Positions 19,048-26,346 of a stretch of DNA of 64,000 nt are shown in pieces. Origin of the DNA: Nocardioides sp. Root122 (GTDB taxonomy: Bacteria > Actinomycetota > Actinomycetes > Propionibacteriales > Nocardioidaceae); contig NZ_LMDE01000010.1 of assembly GCF_001425025.1 (NCBI RefSeq), positions 640,212 to 704,211 on the forward strand, written 5' to 3'. A program made the translations under genes and the position numbers. The stretch's first letter is position 1, and each line of letters begins with the position of its first letter. The notes below the pieces were generated by a model. That model was not told the DNA's origin, searched no databases, and saw nothing but the letters and a program-made list of their open reading frames with translations.

Positions 19048-20127
19048 GTGACGCATTTCCGGACCCGCTTCGCGCGAGCCGTCGAGGGGCTGACCCCGGG
19101 CTACTTCGCGTTGGTGATGGGCACCGGCATCCTCTCCGTCGGGACACACCTGGAAGGGGTCGACGTCCTCTCGGAGGTGCTGCTCGGCGTGTGCGTCGCC
19201 TCCTTCGTCGTCCTGGGCACGCTCACCGGGTGGCGCTTCCTGGCGTACCGGAGCGCCGTCGTGGTCGACTTCGTCGACCCGCGGCGGGGTTTCGGCTTCT
19301 TCACCTTCGTCGCCGGGACCAACGTGCTCGGCGTCCGGTTGGGCCTGGAGGGGTGGTACGCGGCGACCGCGGCGCTCCTCGTGGTCTCGGGCATCGCATG
19401 GCTCGCGCTCGGTTATGTCGTCCCGTGGACCGCGGTGCTCGGCCGCCAGGAGCGTCCGGTGGTGGCCACGGCCAACGGCACCTGGTTCATCTGGGTGGTC
19501 GCCAGCCAGTCCGTCGCGGTTGCGGCTGCGAGCATCGAGCCCGTCTACGGATCCGTGCGCCGCGAGCTCGCGGTGCTCGCCGTGGTGTCGTGGTCGGTGG
19601 GCGTGTTCCTGTACGCCGCGGCCGGCGTGCTCGTGGCGTTGCGGTTGATGCTCTACGAGTTCGGGCCCGAGGAGCTGACGCCGCCGTACTGGGTGGCGAT
19701 GGGGGCCCTCGCGATCACGGTGCTGGCCGGCGCACGGATCGTGGAGATGGCCGACGCACCGATGGTGCGGGTGACGCGTGACCTCATCGCCGGGCTGGCA
19801 GTGGTGTTCTGGGCGTTCGCGACCTGGCTGATCCCGGTGCTGGTGGCGGCCGGCTGGTGGCGGCACGTCCGCCGCCGGGTGCCGCTGCGCTACGACGCCA
19901 CGCTCTGGAGCATCGTGTTCCCGCTGGGCATGTACGCGGTGGCCGGCATCTACCTGGGGCGCGCCGACGACCTGCCCGTGGTCGCGGCGATCGGTCGCGT
20001 CGAGCTGTGGGTCGCGCTCACCGCGTGGGTCGCGGCGTTCACGGCGATGGTGCGCCACGTGGCGATCACCGTGTTCCGGGCCCCGAAGGAGCAGAGCCCC
20101 ACCCGTCCAAAGTTCGCCGATAACTGA
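19048..20127 (+). CDS. TDT/SLAC1-family membrane transporter
   Basis: 359-aa protein with about ten transmembrane helices, opening with the family motif LTPGYFALVMGTGILSVGTH. TDT family members (TehA, Mae1, SLAC1) move C4-dicarboxylates, chloride/nitrate or tellurite-related anions. Substrate is not predictable here. GTG start with a GAGGGGATCAGGA region upstream. The gene is flanked on both sides by ACATTATGTCA, and a perfect CTGACAT-T-ATGTCAG palindrome overlaps its stop. Confidence 0.78.
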   Translation: MTHFRTRFARAVEGLTPGYFALVMGTGILSVGTHLEGVDVLSEVLLGVCVASFVVLGTLTGWRFLAYRSAVVVDFVDPRRGFGFFTFVAGTNVLGVRLGLEGWYAATAALLVVSGIAWLALGYVVPWTAVLGRQERPVVATANGTWFIWVVASQSVAVAAASIEPVYGSVRRELAVLAVVSWSVGVFLYAAAGVLVALRLMLYEFGPEELTPPYWVAMGALAITVLAGARIVEMADAPMVRVTRDLIAGLAVVFWAFATWLIPVLVAAGWWRHVRRRVPLRYDATLWSIVFPLGMYAVAGIYLGRADDLPVVAAIGRVELWVALTAWVAAFTAMVRHVAITVFRAPKEQSPTRPKFADN

Positions 20128-20138
20128 CATTATGTCAG
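20124..20138. promoter_or_regulatory. 15-bp perfect palindrome at the 3' end of the TDT gene
   Basis: CTGACAT-T-ATGTCAG, AT-rich for this genome, overlapping the TGA. Could be a regulator site or a short terminator stem. Contains the 11-mer also found upstream of the gene. Confidence 0.5.
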
Positions 20139-20174
20139 ATAGCGGAGGATCTGGCCCGGGCGCCGCTCCCCTCG

Positions 20175-20873
20175 TCAGACCGCTTCCAGGACGAAGAACA
20201 GGAAGCACAGGAACGACGTCCGGTCCCCGATCCCGTCCGGGAGCAGCTCGCGCGGGGTGCCGGGATCGAACGGCGGCTCGCTGACGGTCGAGATCCGGAA
20301 GCCCGCCGCGGCGAACGCGTCGGTCATCGCGTGCAGCGGCCGGTGGAAGAACGTCAGCTGCGCCGTGTGGCCGTCGAAGGTGTAGTCCTCGGTGTAGGAC
20401 GTGACGGCGAAGTAGTCCTCGTCCGGGTAGACGACCGGACGGATCACCGGGTGGTTGACCACCACGACGAGCCGCCCGCCCGGCCGGAGCACCCGTCGCA
20501 GCTCGGCCAGCGGCCCGGACCAGTCCTCGAGGTAGTGCAGCACCAGGGCCGCCACGGCGTCGTCGAACTCTCCCGTGGCGAACGGCAGCGGCGCGGTGAG
20601 GTCGGCGACGAGCAGCGGCACGTCCGGTCCGAGCCGCTCCTTCGCGATGCGCACCATCGCCGGGCTCGCGTCGAAGCCGGTGACCTGCGCGCCCCGCCCG
20701 GCCAGGTCCGCCACCAGGGGTCCCGAGCCGCAGCCGGCGTCGAGGACGCGCCGCCCGCTGACGTCACCCACGAGGTCGAGGACCGCCGGGCGCGCGTAGT
20801 GCGCGTTGAACAGGCCGGTCTCGTTCTCGCGCGCGTAGGCCTCGGCGAACCCGTCGTAGTGGTCGGCTCTCAC
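20175..20873 (-). CDS. class I SAM-dependent methyltransferase
   Basis: 232-aa methyltransferase. Motif I LDAGCGSGPLVADLAGRGA binds AdoMet; LLVADLTAPLPFATGEFDDA and LRRVLRPGGRLVVVV are motifs II-III. Ubie/Trm12-like small-molecule type; substrate unknown. GTG start overlaps by 4 bp the stop of the HAD remnant, so it is translated from the ArsR operon mRNA. Confidence 0.82.
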   Translation of the reverse strand: MRADHYDGFAEAYARENETGLFNAHYARPAVLDLVGDVSGRRVLDAGCGSGPLVADLAGRGAQVTGFDASPAMVRIAKERLGPDVPLLVADLTAPLPFATGEFDDAVAALVLHYLEDWSGPLAELRRVLRPGGRLVVVVNHPVIRPVVYPDEDYFAVTSYTEDYTFDGHTAQLTFFHRPLHAMTDAFAAAGFRISTVSEPPFDPGTPRELLPDGIGDRTSFLCFLFFVLEAV

Positions 20874-21001
20874 AACACGATCTCCTTCAGCTCGGCAAGC
20901 GTGCCGATGCGGTGGCTCGCGCCCGAGAAGTCCTGGGACGCGGTGAACTCGTGGTGGACCACGGCGCAGTCGATGCCGGCCGCGACGGCCTCCGACCTCA
21001 C
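20870..21001 (-). pseudogene. truncated HAD-family hydrolase remnant (43 codons)
   Basis: Encodes only the C-terminal tail of a HAD phosphatase: EAVAAGIDCAVVHHEFTASQ, then DFSGASHRIGTLAEL. In intact homologues about 180 residues with the DxD, Lys and DD motifs precede this. The frame opens with a GTG that overlaps the SRPBCC stop (GTGA) and ends overlapping the methyltransferase GTG. It looks like a clean internal deletion that fused the operon; translation of the 43-mer is possible but without catalytic residues. Confidence 0.7.
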
Positions 21002-21513
21002 GCCTCGCCCTGGTCGCCCGCGGCCGGGACCAGGTCGGCGTACGCGGGGACCATGTCGACCCAGCGCGCCTCGTCGGTGTCGCGCTCGCGTCCGGCGACG
21101 TGCGCGGCGAGGTCCTCCGCGTGCACCTGCCACCCGGCGCCGTACGCCGCCAGCTGGTCGACCGGCACGCCGCGCTCCTCGACGACCAGGCGGGTGCCGC
21201 CCTCGACGGCGGTCAGCGTCGCCTCGATCGTCGACTCGCGGTCGGGGCTCTCGTCCTCCCACGTCGTCACGAGCAGGCGGTGCGGGCGCTCGCAGACGTC
21301 GATCCGGCCGGAGCCCTCCCAGCCGCTGGTGAACCGGGCGGTGAAGCCGCCCCCGGTCGCGAGGTCACCGGAGACGTCAGCGATCCACCGGACCAGGCGC
21401 TCGGGGTCGGTGCAGGCCTCCCAGAGGTCGTCGATCCCGGTGGCGTAGACGTCCTCGACGCGCACCACTCCCCTCGTGCCGTCGATCCGGCCCAGCGTTC
21501 CCAGTGTCCTCAC
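20998..21513 (-). CDS. SRPBCC (AHSA1-like) domain protein
   Basis: 171-aa START/AHSA1-fold protein: YATGIDDLWEACTDPERLVR, WIADVSGDLATGGGF, then RPHRLLVTTWEDE. Such proteins are commonly encoded directly after an ArsR regulator, as here, and bind small hydrophobic ligands; function is otherwise unknown. GTG start overlaps the ArsR stop by 4 bp and has a GAGGAGGT site inside the ArsR gene. Confidence 0.82.
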   Translation of the reverse strand: MRTLGTLGRIDGTRGVVRVEDVYATGIDDLWEACTDPERLVRWIADVSGDLATGGGFTARFTSGWEGSGRIDVCERPHRLLVTTWEDESPDRESTIEATLTAVEGGTRLVVEERGVPVDQLAAYGAGWQVHAEDLAAHVAGRERDTDEARWVDMVPAYADLVPAAGDQGEA

Positions 21514-21842
21514 GAGACCTCCTCGGTCCGTCGCGTGCGCCTGCCGCGCGCGACCTCGGTGTGCAGTGCGTCGAGCCGGTGCTGCCAGAGGGCGCGGTAG
21601 CCCTCGAGCCACTCGTCCACCTCGACCAGCGCCTCCGGACGGAGGCTGTAGATGCGCCGCTGGGCGTCCTGCTCGACCGAGACCAGCCCGGCCTCGCGCA
21701 GCACCCGCAGGTGCCGGGACACACCCGGTCGTGCGATCGGCAGGGCGGCCGCCAGCTCGGTGACCGTGGCAGGGTGGTCGCGCAGGATCTCCAGCACGGT
21801 GCGCCGGTGCCCGTCCCCCAGTGCCTGCAGTACCGCGTCCAT
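21510..21842 (-). CDS. ArsR-family winged-helix repressor
   Basis: 110-aa regulator. The winged helix is VLQALGDGHRRTVLEILRDH, ATVTELAAALPIARPGVSRH, then LRVLREAGLVSVEQDAQRR. No CxC metal-binding motif in helix 3, so it belongs to the non-metal ArsR group linked to SRPBCC partners. ATG 21842 was chosen because a TACATT -10 box lies exactly 6 nt upstream and TTGTGG lies 17 bp before that. Confidence 0.85.
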   Translation of the reverse strand: MDAVLQALGDGHRRTVLEILRDHPATVTELAAALPIARPGVSRHLRVLREAGLVSVEQDAQRRIYSLRPEALVEVDEWLEGYRALWQHRLDALHTEVARGRRTRRTEEVS

Positions 21843-21848
21843 GACCTC

Positions 21849-21877
21849 AATGTACCTGACGGCGTACGTAACCACAA
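21849..21877 (-). promoter_or_regulatory. promoter of the arsR operon (leaderless)
   Basis: Reverse strand: TTGTGG (21877-21872), 17-bp spacer, TACATT (21854-21849), then 6 nt to the ATG at 21842. The spacer holds the dyad TACGTA. Confidence 0.55.
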
Positions 21878-21951
21878 GGGTACGCACGAAACTCCCACGC
21901 GGACGGGATGGAGCTGCTGACCCTCGCCATGGCCGCCCTGATGGCGGGTCG

Positions 21952-22467
21952 CTACCAGGTCGGGCGCACCGCGGGGAGGGCGCCGTCGTTGGCCGTCAGC
22001 ACGATCCGCGTGAGCGCGTCCCGGGTCGTGCGCAGGTCGTCTCCACCGGCCATGTCGGCCCACTCGGCCTCGATCTCGGCGTAGATCTCCTCGACCGCGC
22101 CGAGGAGGGTCCTCCCCTTCGCCGACAGCGACAGCGCTCGCTGGCGGCGGTCGGACTCGTCGACGGTCCGGACGAGGTAGCCGGACTGCGCCATGGCGTC
22201 GACCAGCTGCGACGCCGCCTGCTTCGTCATCCCCATCAGTGCTGCGACGTCGGTGACGGTCGACGGGCCGGTGCGCAGGGCGAGCAGGACGAAGCCGTAG
22301 GGCGGGCGCACGTCGTCCCAGCCCCGCTCGGCGAGCCGCTCGTGCAGTCCGGTGATCGCCAGGCGGAAGCCCATCGCCAGCAGGCGCGCCAGCGCGATCC
22401 CCTCCCCCGGCTCCTCGCCCGACACGTCACCCGGGGAGGTGGCCGGAGCCTCCGACGGCTTGCTCAC
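21952..22467 (-). CDS. MarR-family transcriptional regulator
   Basis: 171-aa regulator. The winged helix reads TVTDVAALMGMTKQAASQLV then DAMAQSGYLVRTVDESDRRQ, matching the MarR recognition helix and DxRxxR wing. GTG start overlaps the cupin stop by 4 bp (GTGA). It probably binds the two GTCAAG-N3-CTTGAC palindromes between the cupin gene and the divergent reductase. Confidence 0.83.
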   Translation of the reverse strand: MSKPSEAPATSPGDVSGEEPGEGIALARLLAMGFRLAITGLHERLAERGWDDVRPPYGFVLLALRTGPSTVTDVAALMGMTKQAASQLVDAMAQSGYLVRTVDESDRRQRALSLSAKGRTLLGAVEEIYAEIEAEWADMAGGDDLRTTRDALTRIVLTANDGALPAVRPTW

Positions 22468-22838
22468 TCGGCCCACGGCGGCGTGAAGGTCGTGCCGCCG
22501 ACCACTGCCTGCCCACCCACGGGCAGGCAGCACAGCAGCCGGAGCGGCTCCTCACCAGCGTTGGCCAGCTCGAGCTCCACGCCCGCTGGTACGACGATGG
22601 CGTCCCCGGGGCCGGCCGGGTCGGCTGCCGCGTCGCCGATGCGTACGCGCGCACGACCCGCGAGGACGACGAAGACCTCCTCCCGGGTCAGCGAGTGCGG
22701 CGTGGACGGCGTGCCGGGGGCGATCTCCACCTGCCACACAGCCGTCTCGGACGTGCCGCGGCGGGGCGTGGCGAGCGAGGTGAAGCGGGTCCCCTCGAGC
22801 TCGTGGGTCGTGGCGCCGGCGAGGGTGAGAACCGACAT
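22464..22838 (-). CDS. cupin-domain protein
   Basis: 124-aa single-cupin protein. Cupin motif 1 (TPHSLTREEVFVVLAGRARV) and motif 2 (PGDAIVVPAGVELEL) are visible. Metal ligands are partly present (H in motif 1, E). Small cupins bind metals or act as dioxygenases/isomerases; substrate unknown. ATG with a strong GGAGGAG site. Co-transcribed with the MarR gene from a promoter (TACGGT, 22878-22873) whose start lies in operator 1. Confidence 0.78.
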   Translation of the reverse strand: MSVLTLAGATTHELEGTRFTSLATPRRGTSETAVWQVEIAPGTPSTPHSLTREEVFVVLAGRARVRIGDAAADPAGPGDAIVVPAGVELELANAGEEPLRLLCCLPVGGQAVVGGTTFTPPWAE

Positions 22839-22850
22839 GGCTCCTCCTAG

Positions 22851-22871
22851 ATGGTCAAGTGGCTTGACCAT
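22851..22871. promoter_or_regulatory. MarR operator 1 (perfect 21-bp palindrome)
   Basis: ATGGTCAAG-TGG-CTTGACCAT, perfect 9-3-9 dyad at the predicted transcription start of the cupin-marR operon. Same core as operator 2, 44 bp away. Confidence 0.75.
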
Positions 22872-22894
22872 CACCGTACGGCGATCCGTGGGCG

Positions 22895-22915
22895 ATGGTC
22901 AAGCCACTTGACGAC
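22895..22915. promoter_or_regulatory. MarR operator 2
   Basis: ATGGTCAAG-CCA-CTTGACGAC, the same core with two mismatches in the outer right arm. It overlaps the -35 region of the aldo/keto reductase promoter. Confidence 0.7.
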
Positions 22916-22933
22916 CACGGTTGCCGGCGGTCC

Positions 22934-22939
22934 TAGGTT
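22934..22939 (+). promoter_or_regulatory. -10 box of the aldo/keto reductase
   Basis: TAGGTT, 7 nt before the ATG at 22947; leaderless mRNA likely. Confidence 0.5.
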
Positions 22940-22946
22940 GGGAGCC

Positions 22947-23786
22947 ATGGCGACCACACCGACGTACACGCTCAACGACGGCACCTCGATCCCCGCGATC
23001 GGCTTCGGCACCTATCCCCTCCGGGGCGAGGACGGCACCGCCTCGATGGTGCGCGCGCTCGAGGCGGGCTACCGCCTGCTCGACACGGCCGTGAACTACG
23101 AGAACGAGACCGAGGTCGGCGAGGCGGTCCGCCGCTCGGGCCTCCCGCGCGAGGAGGTGCTCGTCGCCAGCAAGATCCCCGGTCGGCACCACGCCTACGA
23201 CGACGCGATCGCGTCCGTGCGCTCCTCCCTCGAGCGCCTCGGCCTGGAGCGCACCGACCTGCACCTGATCCACTGGCCCAACCCGAGCCAGGACCGCTAC
23301 GTCGAGGCCTGGCGGGCGTTGGTCCAGCTGCAGAAGGACGGGCTGGTCCGCTCGATCGGGGTCTCCAACTTCACCGAGGAGCACCTCACCCGGATCATCG
23401 ACGACACCGGCGTCGTCCCGGCCGTCAACCAGGTCGAGCTGCACCCCCGTTTCCCGCAGGAGCACATGCGCGCGGTGCACGAGCGCCTCGGCATCCGGAC
23501 CGAGGCCTGGAGCCCGATGGGCAAGCGGCGAGCGCCGCTGGACGAGGACGCCGTCACGTCGGCCGCCCGGGCGCACGGCGTCTCCCCCGGCCAGGTCATC
23601 CTGCGTTGGCACGTCCAGCTGGGCTCGCTCCCGATCCCCAAGTCCGCCGACCCGCAGCGCCAGTCGCAGAACCTCGACGTCTTCGGCTTCGAGCTCACCG
23701 ACGACGAGGTCGCGGCGATCTCCGGGCTGGCCGAGGACGACGGCCGGCTCTTCGGCGGCGACCCCGACACCCACGAGGAGATGTGA
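22947..23786 (+). CDS. aldo/keto reductase
   Basis: NADPH-dependent reductase of the AKR5-like group, 279 aa. Catalytic tetrad visible: D in LLDTAVNYENE, Tyr of the same segment, Lys in VASKIPGRHH, His in LHLIHWPNP. The cofactor-binding IPKSADPQRQSQN is near the C-terminus. Divergent from a MarR-cupin pair with shared palindromic operators, so expression is probably induced by an aldehyde or xenobiotic sensed by MarR (inference). Confidence 0.88.
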   Translation: MATTPTYTLNDGTSIPAIGFGTYPLRGEDGTASMVRALEAGYRLLDTAVNYENETEVGEAVRRSGLPREEVLVASKIPGRHHAYDDAIASVRSSLERLGLERTDLHLIHWPNPSQDRYVEAWRALVQLQKDGLVRSIGVSNFTEEHLTRIIDDTGVVPAVNQVELHPRFPQEHMRAVHERLGIRTEAWSPMGKRRAPLDEDAVTSAARAHGVSPGQVILRWHVQLGSLPIPKSADPQRQSQNLDVFGFELTDDEVAAISGLAEDDGRLFGGDPDTHEEM

Positions 23787-23798
23787 ACGGCCGCTGGC

Positions 23799-23804
23799 TA
23801 TCCT
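23799..23804 (+). promoter_or_regulatory. -10 box of the cyclophilin lipoprotein gene
   Basis: TATCCT, 7 nt before the ATG at 23812. Confidence 0.45.
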
Positions 23805-23811
23805 CGGCGCC

Positions 23812-24558
23812 ATGCTGAAGCGCCTGGCCACGGTGGCCGCCTGCCTGACCGTCCTCACCCTCGCCGCCTGCGGCAACGAGAGCGACGGTGACCCGGACAC
23901 CGCCACGGACCCGTCCGCCCAGACCTCGGAGTCCACGAGCGAGTCGCCGAGCGAGTCCCCGAGCGAGTCACCGACCGAGGCCAGCGGCAAGACGACCACC
24001 TGCGACTACCCCGCCGACGGCCAGGAGCCGGCGCGCGACGTCGACGCGCCGGCGGCCGAGGCGCCCGCAGAGGGCACCGTGACGGCCACCATGACGACCA
24101 ACTTCGGCGACATCACGCTGACCATGGACCGCGCCGACGCACCGTGCACGATCAACTCGTTCGTGTCGCTGTCCGAGCAGGGCTTCTACGACGACACCCC
24201 GTGCCCGCGCATCGGCGACCAGGAGGGCTTCGGCATCCTGCAGTGCGGTGACCCCACGGGCACCGGGTCGGGCGGTGCGGGCTACACGGTGGCCGACGAG
24301 CTCAACGGCGACGAGACCTACGCCGCCGGCACCATCGCGATGGCCAACACCGGGGCGCCCGACACCAACGGCTCGCAGTTCTTCCTGGTCTTCCGCGACT
24401 CCCAGTTCCCGCCGAGCTACACGACCTTCGGCACCATCGACGAGGCGGGCCTGGAGGTCATCGACGCGATCGCCAAGGAGGGAAACGACGGCGCCCACCC
24501 GGCCGGCGGCGGTGCCCCCAACAAGGCGGTCACCATCGAGAAGATGACGATCAGCTGA
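23812..24558 (+). CDS. cyclophilin-type peptidyl-prolyl isomerase, lipoprotein
   Basis: 248 aa. The lipoprotein signal peptide ends in LTLAAC. A Ser/Pro/Glu linker with a SESPSESPSESP repeat (four near-identical 12-bp units around 23930-23977) spaces a cyclophilin domain from the membrane (TNFGDITLTMDRADAP, NGSQFFLVFRDSQFPPSYTT). FF in the SQFF motif and the F in TTFG fit the active site. Likely folds proteins on the outer face of the membrane. Overlaps the convergent osmC-like gene by 8 bp. Confidence 0.88.
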   Translation: MLKRLATVAACLTVLTLAACGNESDGDPDTATDPSAQTSESTSESPSESPSESPTEASGKTTTCDYPADGQEPARDVDAPAAEAPAEGTVTATMTTNFGDITLTMDRADAPCTINSFVSLSEQGFYDDTPCPRIGDQEGFGILQCGDPTGTGSGGAGYTVADELNGDETYAAGTIAMANTGAPDTNGSQFFLVFRDSQFPPSYTTFGTIDEAGLEVIDAIAKEGNDGAHPAGGGAPNKAVTIEKMTIS

Positions 24559-25012
24559 GCTGCTCGTAGGCGACCGGCGCGCCGAGCTGCACCGTCCGGG
24601 CGACGGTGCACAGGCGGTCGCGCGACATCTCCATCGCGCCCTGCACCCGCTCGCGCGCCGCGTCGCCCTCCGGGCCCTCGGGGAACCGGATGTCGAAGCT
24701 CAGGCGCAGGTCGACGAGGTGGTTGCCGTGCTCGTCGCGGACCTTGTGGCCCTCCGCGTGCACGTCGTACGTCGTGCTCGAGACGCGCTTGTGGGTGATC
24801 GCCTCGACGTCGAGGGCGCTGCACCCGGCGATGGCAGCCAGGAGGAGCTCCACCGGCGTGAAGTCGGGGTCCTCTCCCCCGGTGCCGAAGAACGTCTCCC
24901 CACCCCGGGCGTTGGTCGCCTTGAACCGGGCGTGCCCGATCCGGGTGAGCTCGACGCTGCGGAGCGTGTCGGACGGCGTCTCGGCCCCTGCGGGCAGCCT
25001 CTGCTCGGTCAT
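24551..25012 (-). CDS. OsmC-family protein
   Basis: 153-aa peroxiredoxin-fold OsmC/Ohr relative. The first Cys is in LLLAAIAGCSALDVEAI, the second in MSRDRLCTVARTV, the usual pair for hydroperoxide reduction. ATG 25012 (MTEQRLPAG) chosen; a CAGGGT -10-like box is 7 nt upstream. An in-frame GTG lies 9 nt further up. Confidence 0.82.
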   Translation of the reverse strand: MTEQRLPAGAETPSDTLRSVELTRIGHARFKATNARGGETFFGTGGEDPDFTPVELLLAAIAGCSALDVEAITHKRVSSTTYDVHAEGHKVRDEHGNHLVDLRLSFDIRFPEGPEGDAARERVQGAMEMSRDRLCTVARTVQLGAPVAYEQLS

Positions 25013-25129
25013 GGCCGACACCCTGCCAGAGGGGGGTCGGGCAGGGTGTCGGCGCCGCGCGCCCAGCGCGTGGGGGCGGGCGTGCGGCTGGGTCCGACGT
25101 GGGGGACGTCGGACGAGGAAGGCGCTGGG

Positions 25130-25273
25130 TCAGCGCTTGGTGCGACGCGCGGCGCGACGGGCGCGGCGCTCCTCACTGCGGGCGATCTCCACGTCGCGCA
25201 GGAGGGCGCGGTCCTCCGCCGAGTGAGCCCGTGCGTGGACGAGGCTGTTGGCGAGGTGCAGCTGCGTGGTCAT
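25130..25273 (-). CDS. small basic hypothetical protein (47 aa)
   Basis: Short protein MTTQLHLANSLVHARAHSAE with a second half rich in Arg (RSEERRARRAARRTKR). An AAAGGA ribosome site sits about 10 nt before the ATG. No known domain. The long leader upstream (25274-25400) contains several dyads and suggests the mRNA or its promoter is regulated. Could bind nucleic acid by charge alone; function unknown. Confidence 0.5.
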   Translation of the reverse strand: MTTQLHLANSLVHARAHSAEDRALLRDVEIARSEERRARRAARRTKR

Positions 25274-25337
25274 GGAGATCTGTCCTTTCGAGGGGGGACC
25301 CTCACGTGATGAGCACTGGAACTTCACACGTCGTCGT

Positions 25338-25389
25338 GTAAGAAGTAGCCGCTCCGTTGCGGCTCTTACATTCTACGACCGCAGAATGT
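25338..25389. promoter_or_regulatory. dyad-rich intergenic region upstream of fdhD
   Basis: Two adjacent inverted repeats: GTAAGA(25338)...AGCCGC-tccgtt-GCGGC-TCTTAC(25369), and ACATTCT(25368-25374)-N8-AGAATGT(25383-25389). AT-richer than the surroundings. They may be operators of the small gene or a terminator pair between divergent genes. Confidence 0.45.
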
Positions 25390-25445
25390 CCTGTCCCGCA
25401 TCCCCGAAGGGGTGATCTCGGACACCAGCGACGTGGCCCCCGGGC

Positions 25446-25451
25446 TAGGGT
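25446..25451 (+). promoter_or_regulatory. -10 box of fdhD
   Basis: TAGGGT, 6 nt before the GTG at 25458; leaderless mRNA likely. Confidence 0.5.
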
Positions 25452-25457
25452 CGAGGG

Positions 25458-26285
25458 GTGACGAGCGAGCGAGTACGACGGCCGGGTCCGTCGATGCGGA
25501 CCCGCGTCGTCGAGCACGCCGACGGCACCGAGATCCCCCGCGAGGACCGGCTGGTGACCGAGGAGCCGCTCGAGATCCGCGTGCGCGTCGGCGGCCTCGA
25601 GGCACGGCGTGCCTGGGTGACCATGCGCACTCCAGGGCACGACTTCGAGCTCGCCGCGGGCTGGCTGGTCAACGAGGGACTGGCGACGCCCGAGTCCCTC
25701 GCCCGGGTCGCCTACTGCACCGACGCCGACCTGGCCCCGGAGCAGGAGTTCAACGTCGTCACCGTCTCGCTGACCGGTGGCGACGAGCTGCCCCACCGCC
25801 ACGTCGCGGCATCGGCGGGGTCCTCGGCGTGCGGGGTGTGCGGCAAGGACAGCGTGGCCGAGGCGCTGGCCGTGCGGACGGCCGCTCCCTGGCTGGGGGC
25901 TCGTCCCGGCCCGGACGTCGTACGCCGCCTGCCCGACGCGCTGCGCGCGCAGCAGTCCCTCTTCGACCGGACCGGTGGCGTCCACGCGGCCGGCCTGGCC
26001 GACGCCGACGGCACCCTGATCGTGGTGCGCGAGGACGTCGGCCGGCACAACGCCGTCGACAAGGTCGTCGGTGCGCGCGTGCTGGCGGGGGCCCCGCCTG
26101 CCGCCGCGTGCCTGGTGCTGAGCGGGCGCGTCGGCTTCGAGCTGGTCCAGAAGGCCGCCGCCAGTGGCATCGGCTCGATCGTCGCCGTCGGTGCGCCGAC
26201 CACCCTCGCGGCCGGCCTGGCGCGCGAGGCGGGCATCGAGCTGTGGGGCTTCACCTCGGCGGGTCGCACGGTCCACTACGGCTGA
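25458..26285 (+). CDS. fdhD: formate dehydrogenase accessory sulfurtransferase FdhD
   Basis: 275 aa. FdhD passes sulfur from IscS to the molybdenum (bis-MGD) cofactor of formate dehydrogenase. The catalytic loop Cys pair is in SSACGVCGKDS; other conserved parts are VTMRTPGHDFELAAGWLVNE, TGGVHAAGL, DVGRHNAVDKV and LSGRVGFELVQKAAASGI. GTG start 6 nt after TAGGGT. Formate dehydrogenase itself is not in this window. Confidence 0.92.
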   Translation: MTSERVRRPGPSMRTRVVEHADGTEIPREDRLVTEEPLEIRVRVGGLEARRAWVTMRTPGHDFELAAGWLVNEGLATPESLARVAYCTDADLAPEQEFNVVTVSLTGGDELPHRHVAASAGSSACGVCGKDSVAEALAVRTAAPWLGARPGPDVVRRLPDALRAQQSLFDRTGGVHAAGLADADGTLIVVREDVGRHNAVDKVVGARVLAGAPPAAACLVLSGRVGFELVQKAAASGIGSIVAVGAPTTLAAGLAREAGIELWGFTSAGRTVHYG

Positions 26286-26334
26286 GGGCGGCAGCCCCGC
26301 GGCGTGGTGGCCCGGCGCTGTCGGTCCGTCCGCC

Positions 26335-26340
26335 TAGGTT
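26335..26340 (+). promoter_or_regulatory. -10 box of sbcDC
   Basis: TAGGTT, 6 nt before the GTG of sbcD at 26347. Confidence 0.5.
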
Positions 26341-26346
26341 CGTCGT

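Noticed and set aside
23930..23977. Possible tandem repeat/microsatellite in the cyclophilin gene.
   Set aside because: It encodes an in-frame SESP linker typical of lipoproteins, so it is ordinary coding sequence.
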